NCBI GenBank assembly: GCA_013151345.1
Contig: JAADIM010000123.1
Span: forward strand, 1-45,900
Direction of reading: 5' to 3'
DNA length: 45,900 nt
Origin: Gammaproteobacteria bacterium
Lineage (GTDB): Bacteria > Pseudomonadota > Gammaproteobacteria > SG8-11
This document shows, in pieces, positions 39,396-45,900 of this stretch (position 1 is its first letter; the number at the start of each line of letters is the position of its first letter). A program made the translations under genes and the position numbers. The notes beneath the pieces are model-generated. The model had not been told where the DNA came from. It searched no databases and saw only the letters and a list, made by a program, of their open reading frames with translations.

Positions 39396-40670
39396 ATGAA
39401 ACATGTCATTGGTTGGATTGATAGACGTTTCCCACTAACAGCGTTTGTCAAACATGAACTCACTGAGTATCCAACGCCACGCAATTTGAGCTTTTGGTGG
39501 AATTTTGGTTCACTCGCTGGCATTGTATTAGTAATACAAATTATCACCGGTATTTTTTTGGCCATGCACTATAAGCCGGATGCTTCACTGGCATTCGATT
39601 CTGTCGAACACATTATGCGCGAGGTTAACTATGGCTGGTTGATTCGTTTTATGCACTCGACCGGTGCATCTGCTTTTTTTGCTATGATTTTCATTCACAT
39701 GGCAAGAACGCTTTATTACGGCTCGTATCGTGCTCCCCGGGAACTAATGTGGTGGACCGGACAAGTCTTGTTGTTATTACTGATGGCGACAGCATTTATG
39801 GGTTACTTATTACCTTGGGGACAAATGTCTTATTGGGGCGCACAGGTTATCACCAGTTTATTTGGTGCCGTGCCTTTCCTTGGCGATGAAATGGTGATTT
39901 GGTTGCGTGGTGATTTCACGGTTGGCAATGCGACTCTAACGCGATTTTTTGCACTTCATTATTTACTCCCCTTTATTATCGTTGCTGCTGTCATCATTCA
40001 TTTAGTTGCGCTGCATGCGGTTCGTAGCAGTAATCCATCCGGTATAAATCTGAAAGATAAGAACAATATACCGTTTCACCCTTATTTCACCGTAAAAGAT
40101 CTTTTTGGTATTAGTGTATTTTTTACCGTTTATAGTTATTTTGTCTTTTTTAATCCTAACCTGTTAATTGAAGCAGATAATTATATCCCCGCCAATCCTA
40201 TGCAAACACCGGCTCATATTGTACCTGAATGGTATTTTCTGCCGTTTTACGCCATATTGCGTGCTGTGCCTGATTTAGTCGGCGGCGTGATAGCAATGGC
40301 TCTTTCCGTGATGATCTTTGCCGCGATGCCCTATCTGGACAGATCAAAAATACCCGGTGGTGCTCGCTATCGACCTATCTTTCGCATCATGTTTTATCTC
40401 TTTATGCTTGATATATTGGTCCTAGGTTATGTCGGCGCGCATCCACCGGAAGGTTTTTTGGTCCCTTTGGGCCAGATAGCAACTTTCTTTTATTTTGCCG
40501 CATTTGCATTCTTACGATTTTTCTCAAAATGGGAAGATAAATGGCTCTTCAACAGAGGCCTACCCGCAGAAGTCCAGGCGATGCTTTCCAGCGAACAGGC
40601 ACAAAAGACTGATCGGCGACATCACAAAAAGGATCGCAGAGAAACCCCGGGAGATAACCACAATGATTAA
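39396..40670 (+). CDS. petB: Cytochrome b subunit of bc1
   Basis: 424 residues, eight transmembrane helices. Heme-ligating His pairs occur in [17 protein letters not shown] and [20 protein letters not shown]...IIHLVALH, and the Qo-site motif PEWY appears in [15 protein letters not shown]. It is the uninterrupted full-length b of proteobacteria, not the split b6/IV form. A hydrophilic, Lys/Arg-rich tail of about 35 residues extends the C terminus ([14 protein letters not shown]). It follows petA by 35 bases with AAAGGAA as ribosome site and overlaps petC by eight bases. Confidence 0.96.
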   Translation: MKHVIGWIDRRFPLTAFVKHELTEYPTPRNLSFWWNFGSLAGIVLVIQIITGIFLAMHYKPDASLAFDSVEHIMREVNYGWLIRFMHSTGASAFFAMIFIHMARTLYYGSYRAPRELMWWTGQVLLLLLMATAFMGYLLPWGQMSYWGAQVITSLFGAVPFLGDEMVIWLRGDFTVGNATLTRFFALHYLLPFIIVAAVIIHLVALHAVRSSNPSGINLKDKNNIPFHPYFTVKDLFGISVFFTVYSYFVFFNPNLLIEADNYIPANPMQTPAHIVPEWYFLPFYAILRAVPDLVGGVIAMALSVMIFAAMPYLDRSKIPGGARYRPIFRIMFYLFMLDILVLGYVGAHPPEGFLVPLGQIATFFYFAAFAFLRFFSKWEDKWLFNRGLPAEVQAMLSSEQAQKTDRRHHKKDRRETPGDNHND

Positions 40671-41358
40671 GCAAGTCGTATTAGTTTGCTTAATATTATC
40701 GACAGCATGTTTTAACATTTTCTTGGCAACAATAATTTTTGTAACAACAAGTTTTGCAACAACGAATAACCACCCGCTGGAGAATATTGTTTTCTCGCAG
40801 GATCCAGCTAGTCTGCAGCGAGGCGCAATGATATATTACGACGTCTGCCGCATTTGCCACAGTATGAAATACATAAGATATAAAACATTACAAGAAATCG
40901 GCCTTAGTAATAAACAAATAGATACACTTCGTGGTGACAAACCGGAAAACTCAACACCGGAAAAAACCACTTCCGACCACATGCTAAGCACATTGTATGG
41001 CCAGGTTCCGCCCGATTTGTCCTTAATGGCCAAAGCCCGTAAACACGGCCCCCAATATATCTATACATTACTCACGTCATACACTGAAAATGAAGGTAAA
41101 TATGAAAATCCGGTGTTCCCGGGAATAAAAATGCCCGACGCAATGAACATTGCTGTTGCAATAAATGAGTCCAGCAAAGAGGAGATCAAAAACCAGGCCA
41201 AAGATGTAACAGAATTTCTGCTCTGGGCTTCTGATCCGCGTGCTTCAATACGAAAAAAAATAGGACTATATGTTATAATTTATTTTAGCATACTCAGCAT
41301 ATTACTTTATTTCGTCATGAAACGTGTATGGAGCAGACTGGATAATGTAGAAAGCTAA
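40663..41358 (+). CDS. petC: Cytochrome c1 subunit of bc1 (short variant)
   Basis: 231 residues from ATG 40663, which overlaps the petB stop (ATGATTAA); the ORF track's earlier start lies inside petB. An N-terminal signal ([25 protein letters not shown]) precedes heme motif [13 protein letters not shown], then [22 protein letters not shown] and a Met-ligand candidate in [10 protein letters not shown]. The C-terminal helix [24 protein letters not shown] anchors it. It is shorter than typical c1 (about 240-260) and its segment between the heme and PPDLS is compact and sequence-divergent, but the fold is intact. Confidence 0.92.
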   Translation: MIKQVVLVCLILSTACFNIFLATIIFVTTSFATTNNHPLENIVFSQDPASLQRGAMIYYDVCRICHSMKYIRYKTLQEIGLSNKQIDTLRGDKPENSTPEKTTSDHMLSTLYGQVPPDLSLMAKARKHGPQYIYTLLTSYTENEGKYENPVFPGIKMPDAMNIAVAINESSKEEIKNQAKDVTEFLLWASDPRASIRKKIGLYVIIYFSILSILLYFVMKRVWSRLDNVES

Positions 41359-41523
41359 AACAAAAAATCACTACCGTTTATGATAAAATTTTTTGATGGC
41401 ATTTTTATGTTATTACACTTATCCTAAATAAATCAGTGATCCCCTCGTTTTTTTTATCCGTCTCTGCACCCTGTTTATTATTGGCTGTGGGGGTTTGTCT
41501 TTTTCATTTATTTGCTTAACCAA

Positions 41524-42364
41524 CTACTCGGCTGTTAAGCCGATGATTTTTTCATAGTCAGAGTGAGCCAACTTAAACACTTGCGGGTAATCATTTCGAC
41601 TCACAGAATAGTCACCACCTTCTTTAAAGAATCGATAATCAAAATTCTTACCAACCGCTTTGACCTTGAGTTGATAATCAATGTTGTCCGTTTTTTTGTC
41701 CACCGCTTCGCTGATCATTAATCCTAAATTAATCAGTTGGATCGTAGCGAGGGTGCCTAAGGTGCTGAAGATAGCGTGTTTTTCCATTTTTTAAGGCGAT
41801 CGCGTAGTGTAGTCATTCTACGAGTGAGTCATAAAAACTGGAAAAACGCGTTAGATTCAGTGCATTAGGTGCCAGCAATAGATCCAACTGATTTATTTAG
41901 GTTAATGACTCTATTGCCGCGAGCATTTTGTCAGCCTCATCCTTGACGACTTCTGATTCTTCCTTTGATATTGTCCACTCATCGCCCTGCTTGTTTAAAA
42001 CAAAATCAGGTCCCTCCAGACTCGTAACATCACTATCTGGTCGAACCAATGCGTGATCAAGCCAGTTATTGCTAACAACAGGATAATCGTGACTACTAAG
42101 CTTAACGCTATAGACCTCCTGCTTATCGTCTCTACTTACATGCAGTTGACAAAAACCCGGTGAGGTGCCGAAATAAAGCTTTTCCAACGTGTCATCACCA
42201 CTTGCCAGCGTTATGCGGCTCTGGTATTTATCTTCACTGACTTCAAAACGTTCTCGACTACTGGCCGTTGTTGCCACCGGCCAGCCACTACGAGTGCTCA
42301 CCAGTTTATTCAGAGCCTGCTCCACTTTATTTTGGTCTGCGGAAAATTGATAGTAATCTGGCAA
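41524..42364 (-). pseudogene. Split and N-truncated DUF4340 gene
   Basis: On the minus strand, 42364-41897 encodes PDYYQFSADQNKVEQALNKL, SGWPVATTASSRERFEVSED and LYFGTSPGF, the middle of a DUF4340 protein, but its own frame has a stop just upstream and no signal/membrane start. After IESLT-stop about 110 bases follow, then 41787-41524 encodes a piece ending KEGGDYSVSRNDYPQVFKLAHSDYEKIIGL, which resembles the DUF4340 C terminus. In intact relatives both parts lie in one 300-residue chain, normally beside gliding-type ABC transporter genes, absent here. The first block is a confident match; the C-terminal block is a weaker one. Confidence 0.65.
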
Positions 42365-42501
42365 CAGCCATCGACTTTACCTATTGGGCACCAGACACAG
42401 TGGGATTTAATCTGCGCCCTTGCGATACTGGTGATAAAATCGATAAAATTGTTTTCATTTCCGATTCAGGTATATTTACCCAGCCCGTTCCTGATGAATA
42501 A
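42365..42501 (+). pseudogene. Orphan 3' gene fragment
   Basis: From the exact end of the DUF4340 block, the plus strand reads an open frame IDFTYWAPDTVGFNLRPCDT ... FISDSGIFTQPVPDE to a stop. It has the composition of real protein but no start codon or ribosome site of its own; the ORF track only extends it through antisense DUF4340. It is probably the tail of a gene joined here by rearrangement. I do not recognise the family. Confidence 0.35.
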
Positions 42502-42528
42502 AAAATACTATCCAGGGAAGCTTTGATT

Positions 42529-43179
42529 ATGTGCAAGCTACTATTGATTATCTCGGTAATCACAATCACCAACTGTAGTTATCTTCGGGACTGGCGCTAC
42601 TTGCCACAATCTGACAATGATAAAAAGGAAATCTATGTGGTCAGTCACGGCTGGCATACAGGGATAGTTGTCTCCTCAAAAAATATTTCACCAGAATTGT
42701 CTTTTTTATTTCCATATTTTGATCGCGGAGAGTATTTTGAAATTGGATGGGGTGATAAAGGTTTTTATCAGGCAAGCGAAATCACAGGCGATCTTGTCAT
42801 AAAAGCGTTGTTATGGCCTACTCCAAGCGTTATGCATGTTGTCTCTCTAAATAATTCGCCCGAAAAAGTTTTCCCGCACAGCAACGTGATAAGGGTGACT
42901 ATTTCCGAAACCGGCCACAAAAAACTGAACAAAATCATATTAAATTCATTTAAAAAAAATGAAAATGGTAATGCCATTAAAACGGACAAAGGATTATATG
43001 GTGACAGTATGTTTTTCATGGGAGAAAGCTATTTTTTTATGACCAACACCTGTAATACCTGGACGTCTGAGATGTTGTACAGTGCCGGTTTGCCGATGAG
43101 CACCTTTCTCACGTTGACCGCCAGTAGCGTTATACGGCAAGTTGAAAACGCGACTCAAAAAAACAACTACACACCTTAA
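42529..43179 (+). CDS. DUF2459 (TIGR02117) family lipoprotein
   Basis: 216 residues from ATG 42529 (GGGAAG upstream); the ORF track begins at a TTG two codons earlier. An N-terminal lipoprotein-like signal (KLLLIISVITITNCS) precedes the family core YVVSHGWHTGIVVSSKNI, FEIGWGDKGFYQA, LWPTPSVMHVVSL and NTCNTWTSEMLYSAGLP. The family was first noted near urease genes and includes conserved His and Cys that hint at a papain-like (NlpC-like) hydrolase; the catalytic Cys would be in NTCNTW. No urease is present here. Intact despite lying among gene remnants. Confidence 0.8.
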   Translation: MCKLLLIISVITITNCSYLRDWRYLPQSDNDKKEIYVVSHGWHTGIVVSSKNISPELSFLFPYFDRGEYFEIGWGDKGFYQASEITGDLVIKALLWPTPSVMHVVSLNNSPEKVFPHSNVIRVTISETGHKKLNKIILNSFKKNENGNAIKTDKGLYGDSMFFMGESYFFMTNTCNTWTSEMLYSAGLPMSTFLTLTASSVIRQVENATQKNNYTP

Positions 43180-43331
43180 TGATGTAGGCCTAGCTACGGA
43201 TTAACTACAGCACTAAACTGTGAAAAGTCAAAAGACAAGACTTGCCAGCAGTTCTTGCCCACGGCGAAGATAAATGCCGTCGGTACGTTCCCGGCATGAA
43301 ACTGATGATTTTAGCGTAATTAGGTTCGCAT

Positions 43332-44231
43332 CTATTGCTCACAACAAAAACCACTCTGTTTTAGCTGCTCGCGAAAAGCGGGGACAAAATAACACACTCC
43401 CTCCAGCACACCAGCCGAATAATTACCGTTCATATGGGCGTTGTTACCCGTGGCCAGATAGAGCGCTTGATGCGTGCCATTTCTCTGCGTCAAGCGTAGC
43501 GCAGATTCTCTTACATCCTCAGCCGCATTGGCGACCAGCACCGACGGAATAGCACTGCCCAATACGGGCAGGTCATTGCCGCTATCACCCGCAAAGACCA
43601 CCTCATCCCGCAACAGACCCAATTGCTGGCGAAGAAAGTCTATGGCGTGCAATTTGGTGGCATTTTCTGGCAGCACATCCAATAGCCCAATGTCTTTGGG
43701 TTCATCCACGCTCCATACCAGGCTGGCCTGCACGCCAACCTCTTTCACACGCTGAGCCATCAGGGATAACAAATCGGCCTGCTTTACATGCAAAGAGACA
43801 TAATAGCTCAGTTTGTGGGTGTTTTGTTTGCCAGACTCCTGTGGCTGAAGATCAGAGATATCATCAAACAACGCTTTTATTTGCCCATGGCTTTTGCCAT
43901 TCCAGTCTTTTTCAATCACATTCTCCCAAGCCTGAAGTAGTTGCCACTGCTGGTCTACTATACGATAGATTTTGGTACCGACATCAGTGATGGCGTAGCG
44001 CGGCCAGGGCAGGCTGTAGTTCTTTATGGCTTGTTTAACCAGTTGCTGATGGCGACCTGTCACATAAACAAGGGTTACTTGCGGCTGACTGCAGAATTCT
44101 GCAAATTGTTTACGCGCCTGCGAATGTTCCGATTGCGCGCCATTGGGGATGACCGTTCTATCCATATCGGCACATAACAGCAGTTGTGGCTCACGCATAG
44201 GTTTAGGTTCACTCATTGGGCATCTTCGCAT
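43332..44231 (-). CDS. HAD-IIB sugar phosphatase (sucrose-phosphatase-like)
   Basis: 299 residues. HAD motif I is LLLCADMDRTVIPNG (nucleophile DMD), motif II YVTGRH, motif III Lys in ATKLHAIDFL and motif IV FAGDSGNDLPVL. The IIB cap lies between. DxDRTLIPNG is characteristic of sucrose-6-phosphate or mannosylfructose-phosphate phosphatases, so it probably dephosphorylates a compatible-solute sugar phosphate. No synthase is adjacent. ATG 44231 has AAAGG nine bases upstream; an in-frame ATG at 44216 is possible. Confidence 0.85.
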   Translation of the reverse strand: MRRCPMSEPKPMREPQLLLCADMDRTVIPNGAQSEHSQARKQFAEFCSQPQVTLVYVTGRHQQLVKQAIKNYSLPWPRYAITDVGTKIYRIVDQQWQLLQAWENVIEKDWNGKSHGQIKALFDDISDLQPQESGKQNTHKLSYYVSLHVKQADLLSLMAQRVKEVGVQASLVWSVDEPKDIGLLDVLPENATKLHAIDFLRQQLGLLRDEVVFAGDSGNDLPVLGSAIPSVLVANAAEDVRESALRLTQRNGTHQALYLATGNNAHMNGNYSAGVLEGVCYFVPAFREQLKQSGFCCEQ

Positions 44232-44854
44232 TCATTAAAACCTTTACCAAATTTTTCATCAAACTTTTCCTCTTTAAACTCTTCTTAATATTAAACAAGG
44301 TGCCATACACATGGCGTAGCGTGCTCATCCTTTGGACGAACTTGGTAAAGGCGAAATAATTCAATAACATCAAATATTTAGCGTAACTTCGAAGCGATCA
44401 ACTGATGAATTTACGCCTATCCAATGCCCTGGGCAATCTATTAATATCAGTCACGTTGGCGCGTTTACCACGAATGATATTTAACCAATAAAATTGGAGT
44501 AGCCGCCATCGCATCGTTCATGAATCTAAGCGCAGCACTTAAAATTACTCATAAGCCTAGCGTAAGCGCAGTGAGTTAATCTCACTATGTACGAACTATA
44601 CGATTTGTCGGCATAATATAGCGCGTTAAAACACGGTGTGGCTATGGTCTCGGTCAGGCGGTTTTTCCAGGCCTGAGCATATACCCACTTTTTTAATGGA
44701 TAAATACCCAATAGACAGGTATTTTTTTCCTCCCTTTGAAATATAAAGTACAAATCCAACATAAAGTTACGGAATTAGTCTCATTTTTGCTATTATGCGC
44801 TCGACGCCTGTCACCTTAGGGTGCAAATAAAACTTAATAAATAGGAGATATCAC
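44232..44854. other. Gene-free 620-bp stretch
   Basis: No credible gene. Several short minus-strand ORFs lack family signals. AGGAG at 44843 belongs to the following lipoprotein gene. It lies in the decayed right-hand zone and may hold further unrecognisable remnants. Confidence 0.4.
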
Positions 44855-45076
44855 ATGTCGACTTTGAAACTACTGCGCTTCGCGCTCATCCTGGCGGCAA
44901 TCGGCACGCTAACAGCCTGCGATCGGGACAACGGACCAAAAGATGCGGACAAAGAAATGGAACAATCCGGCGAAATGGCCAAGGATCAGTTAGAAGAGAC
45001 CAAGAGCGGATTAATGGATGAGGCCAGCGAGATGGATCAATCAACCGAAGAGGCCAAGAAAAAGCTAGAAGAATAG
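44855..45076 (+). CDS. Small charged lipoprotein
   Basis: 73 residues. Lipobox LTAC at 19-22 after a hydrophobic signal (LLRFALILAAIGT) predicts lipidation of Cys22. The mature 52 residues are almost all charged or small (DNGPKDADKEMEQSGEMAKD, EEAKKKLEE) and form one amphipathic helix or coiled coil. AGGAG lies seven bases before ATG. Envelope-stress proteins of this size are common next to DUF1328 genes, and a truncated DUF1328-like ORF follows. Function unknown. Confidence 0.75.
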   Translation: MSTLKLLRFALILAAIGTLTACDRDNGPKDADKEMEQSGEMAKDQLEETKSGLMDEASEMDQSTEEAKKKLEE

Positions 45077-45162
45077 ACCAACAACTAGGCACACACGCAT
45101 TGTGCACCGATTAGCACCCCAGTACACGGATTTTCGTGATCAATCCGCAGTGAAGGTGCATT

Positions 45163-45345
45163 ATGCTGTTTTGGGCTTGGGCGTTTTTTTTCATCGCGAT
45201 CATCGCAGGTGTCGTGAGATTTACTAGCGCAGTAGGCGCTGGTGCGACGGGTATTGCCAGAGGCCCTGACACCCACCCCTCGATGCAGACTTCATCGAGA
45301 ATATACGTGAGTGGCATCTTAATGTGCTGCAAACAGATAAATTAA
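45163..45345 (+). pseudogene. Truncated DUF1328 (UPF0391) membrane protein
   Basis: The first 35 codons, LFWAWAFFFIAIIAGVVRFT and GAGATGIAR, match the start of small two-helix DUF1328 proteins (usual pattern WALxFFIVAIIAGLLGF...GAASIAKILF). After GIAR the frame changes to hydrophilic unrelated residues and the second helix is missing. GAAGG precedes the ATG. So the gene has lost its 3' half, probably by recombination near 45267. Confidence 0.55.
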
Positions 45346-45400
45346 GTGTGGTGATCATGTTAAATTCATCAGTTGAAATTTCCGTTCCTCGATAACTGCT

Positions 45401-45520
45401 CCGGCGCAAATTAACGTCAACATTGAAATCAAAGGAATCAGTGGCGCTCTTGCCGATAACGTCCGTCTGTTTCTAAGCATCGAACAACAAAAAACGCATA
45501 GCGCACTGAGTGAAACTTCA
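45401..45520 (+). pseudogene. TamA-like N-terminal (POTRA) fragment
   Basis: An open frame reads PAQINVNIEIKGISGALADN then VRLFLSIEQQKTHSALSE. This is the start of POTRA 1 in TamA/Omp85-type assembly proteins (I.G..G.L..NV...LSIEQQ...LSE). A stop lies a short way upstream, no signal peptide is left, and the homology ends about 10 bases before the end of the next, antisense gene. Fragment of about 40 codons only. Confidence 0.5.
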
Positions 45521-45523
45521 GAC

Positions 45524-45814
45524 TTACTGATTTTTATCAATCAACTTCACTAACCTATCTAAATGTGCCGCCGTACCATACCTTCTGGACTTTGTGCCTT
45601 CGTTGGCATTTGTGTCATCCAAAAAGGCTACTTGCTCATTATAAATCAGCTTAGTGCCATTTTCGAACGGTTGAAACTCAACCGAAGCCAGTGAGACAGA
45701 ATGGTGGTTGGCGTTGATATGCATGTCATAGGCATAAACGATACGTTCGTTAACAGAAATATAATGGAAATGGGCGGTATATACGGCTACCGTGTGCGGT
45801 CCTTTGGTAATATA
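45524..45814 (-). pseudogene. SRPBCC (AHSA1-like) gene truncated at a repeat boundary
   Basis: On the minus strand the frame runs ITKGPHTVAVYTAHFHYISV, NERIVYAYDMHI, SVSLASVEFQPFENGTKLIYNEQVAFLD and a C-terminal helix, the second half of an AHSA1/START-like ligand-binding protein. The ORF track's Met at 45724 is internal. Reading upstream, the frame enters the palindromic element at 45815 and meets a TAG inside it, so the N-terminal half is gone. The breakpoint coincides with the element end. Confidence 0.7.
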
Positions 45815-45900
45815 TACCCGTAGCGTTTGAGATTTAGGTGTTAAGAGTGCGCTCTATTCATTTCATGGCAAGGCGACATGACGAGTAATAGCGGGACTAT
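45815..45900 (+). repeat. Family 1 palindromic element, copy cut by window edge
   Basis: Begins TACCCGTAGCGTTTGAGATT and reads through TTTCATGGCAAGGCGACATG to GCGGGACTAT at the last base. It is almost identical to the half copy at 11788-11889 and about 85 percent like the left arm of the complete copy. Whether the second arm follows cannot be seen. It directly abuts the truncated SRPBCC gene. Confidence 0.85.

Noticed and set aside
44526-44762. 78-codon minus-strand ORF
   Set aside because: No ribosome site and no recognisable family; treated as non-coding.

Overview
This window looks like chromosomal DNA of a moderately AT-rich gammaproteobacterium. The diagnostic blocks are dapF-DUF484-xerC, hslVU-DUF971-ubiE-ubiJ-ubiB, hemW, a Mg-type hemB and gamma-proteobacterial-style petABC. 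A proton/sodium-pumping pyrophosphatase beside a PPi-dependent phosphofructokinase is a pairing known from methanotrophs and sulfur-oxidising autotrophs, so a chemolithotrophic or C1 lifestyle is possible, but nothing here proves it. Genus cannot be read from the sequence.

Layout. 0-1.1 kb: a decayed integron-integrase-like gene, frameshifted at a CG dinucleotide run and cut off beside a 21-bp inverted repeat. 1.1-4.4 kb: accessory genes (secreted DUF6624, GNAT acetyltransferase, BACON-type surface lipoprotein, ComFB-like protein). 4.5-14.6 kb: a long minus-strand housekeeping run (dapF, DUF484, xerC, hslV, hslU, DUF971, ubiE, ubiJ, ubiB, hemW). 14.8-17.5 kb: a cation-diffusion transporter, moaC/moaD and an orphan PhnD-like binding protein. 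18-21.4 kb: hppA and pfp, convergent. 22-27.7 kb: adk fused to a histone-H1-like tail, hemB, DUF47-PiT phosphate transport, aroE. 27.7-32.1 kb: an RRM protein, gamma-carbonic anhydrase, gor and gltA.

32.4-41.4 kb is the most interesting block: a same-strand respiratory locus encoding a diheme cytochrome c, a Tat-exported NapA/NasA-type molybdoenzyme, a NapG-like four-cluster ferredoxin, a NapH-like membrane iron-sulfur protein, a small anchored periplasmic protein, a monoheme cytochrome c and a complete cytochrome bc1 complex. Both routes from the quinol pool to the periplasm (NapGH-like and bc1) sit next to one molybdoenzyme with no NapB, NapC or NapD. The substrate is not identifiable from sequence alone.

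41.5-45.9 kb is a zone of gene decay: a split DUF4340 gene, orphan 3' and 5' gene fragments (one TamA-like), a truncated DUF1328 gene and an SRPBCC gene broken at the boundary of a repeat. An intact DUF2459 lipoprotein, a HAD sugar-phosphatase and a small lipoprotein lie among them.

Two dispersed non-coding repeat families run through the window. One is a 162-bp near-perfect palindrome (MITE-like), seen once complete inside the respiratory locus, once as a half copy upstream of hslV and once at the right edge. The second is an 85-90-bp element with a small hairpin that shows a compensatory base change between its two copies.
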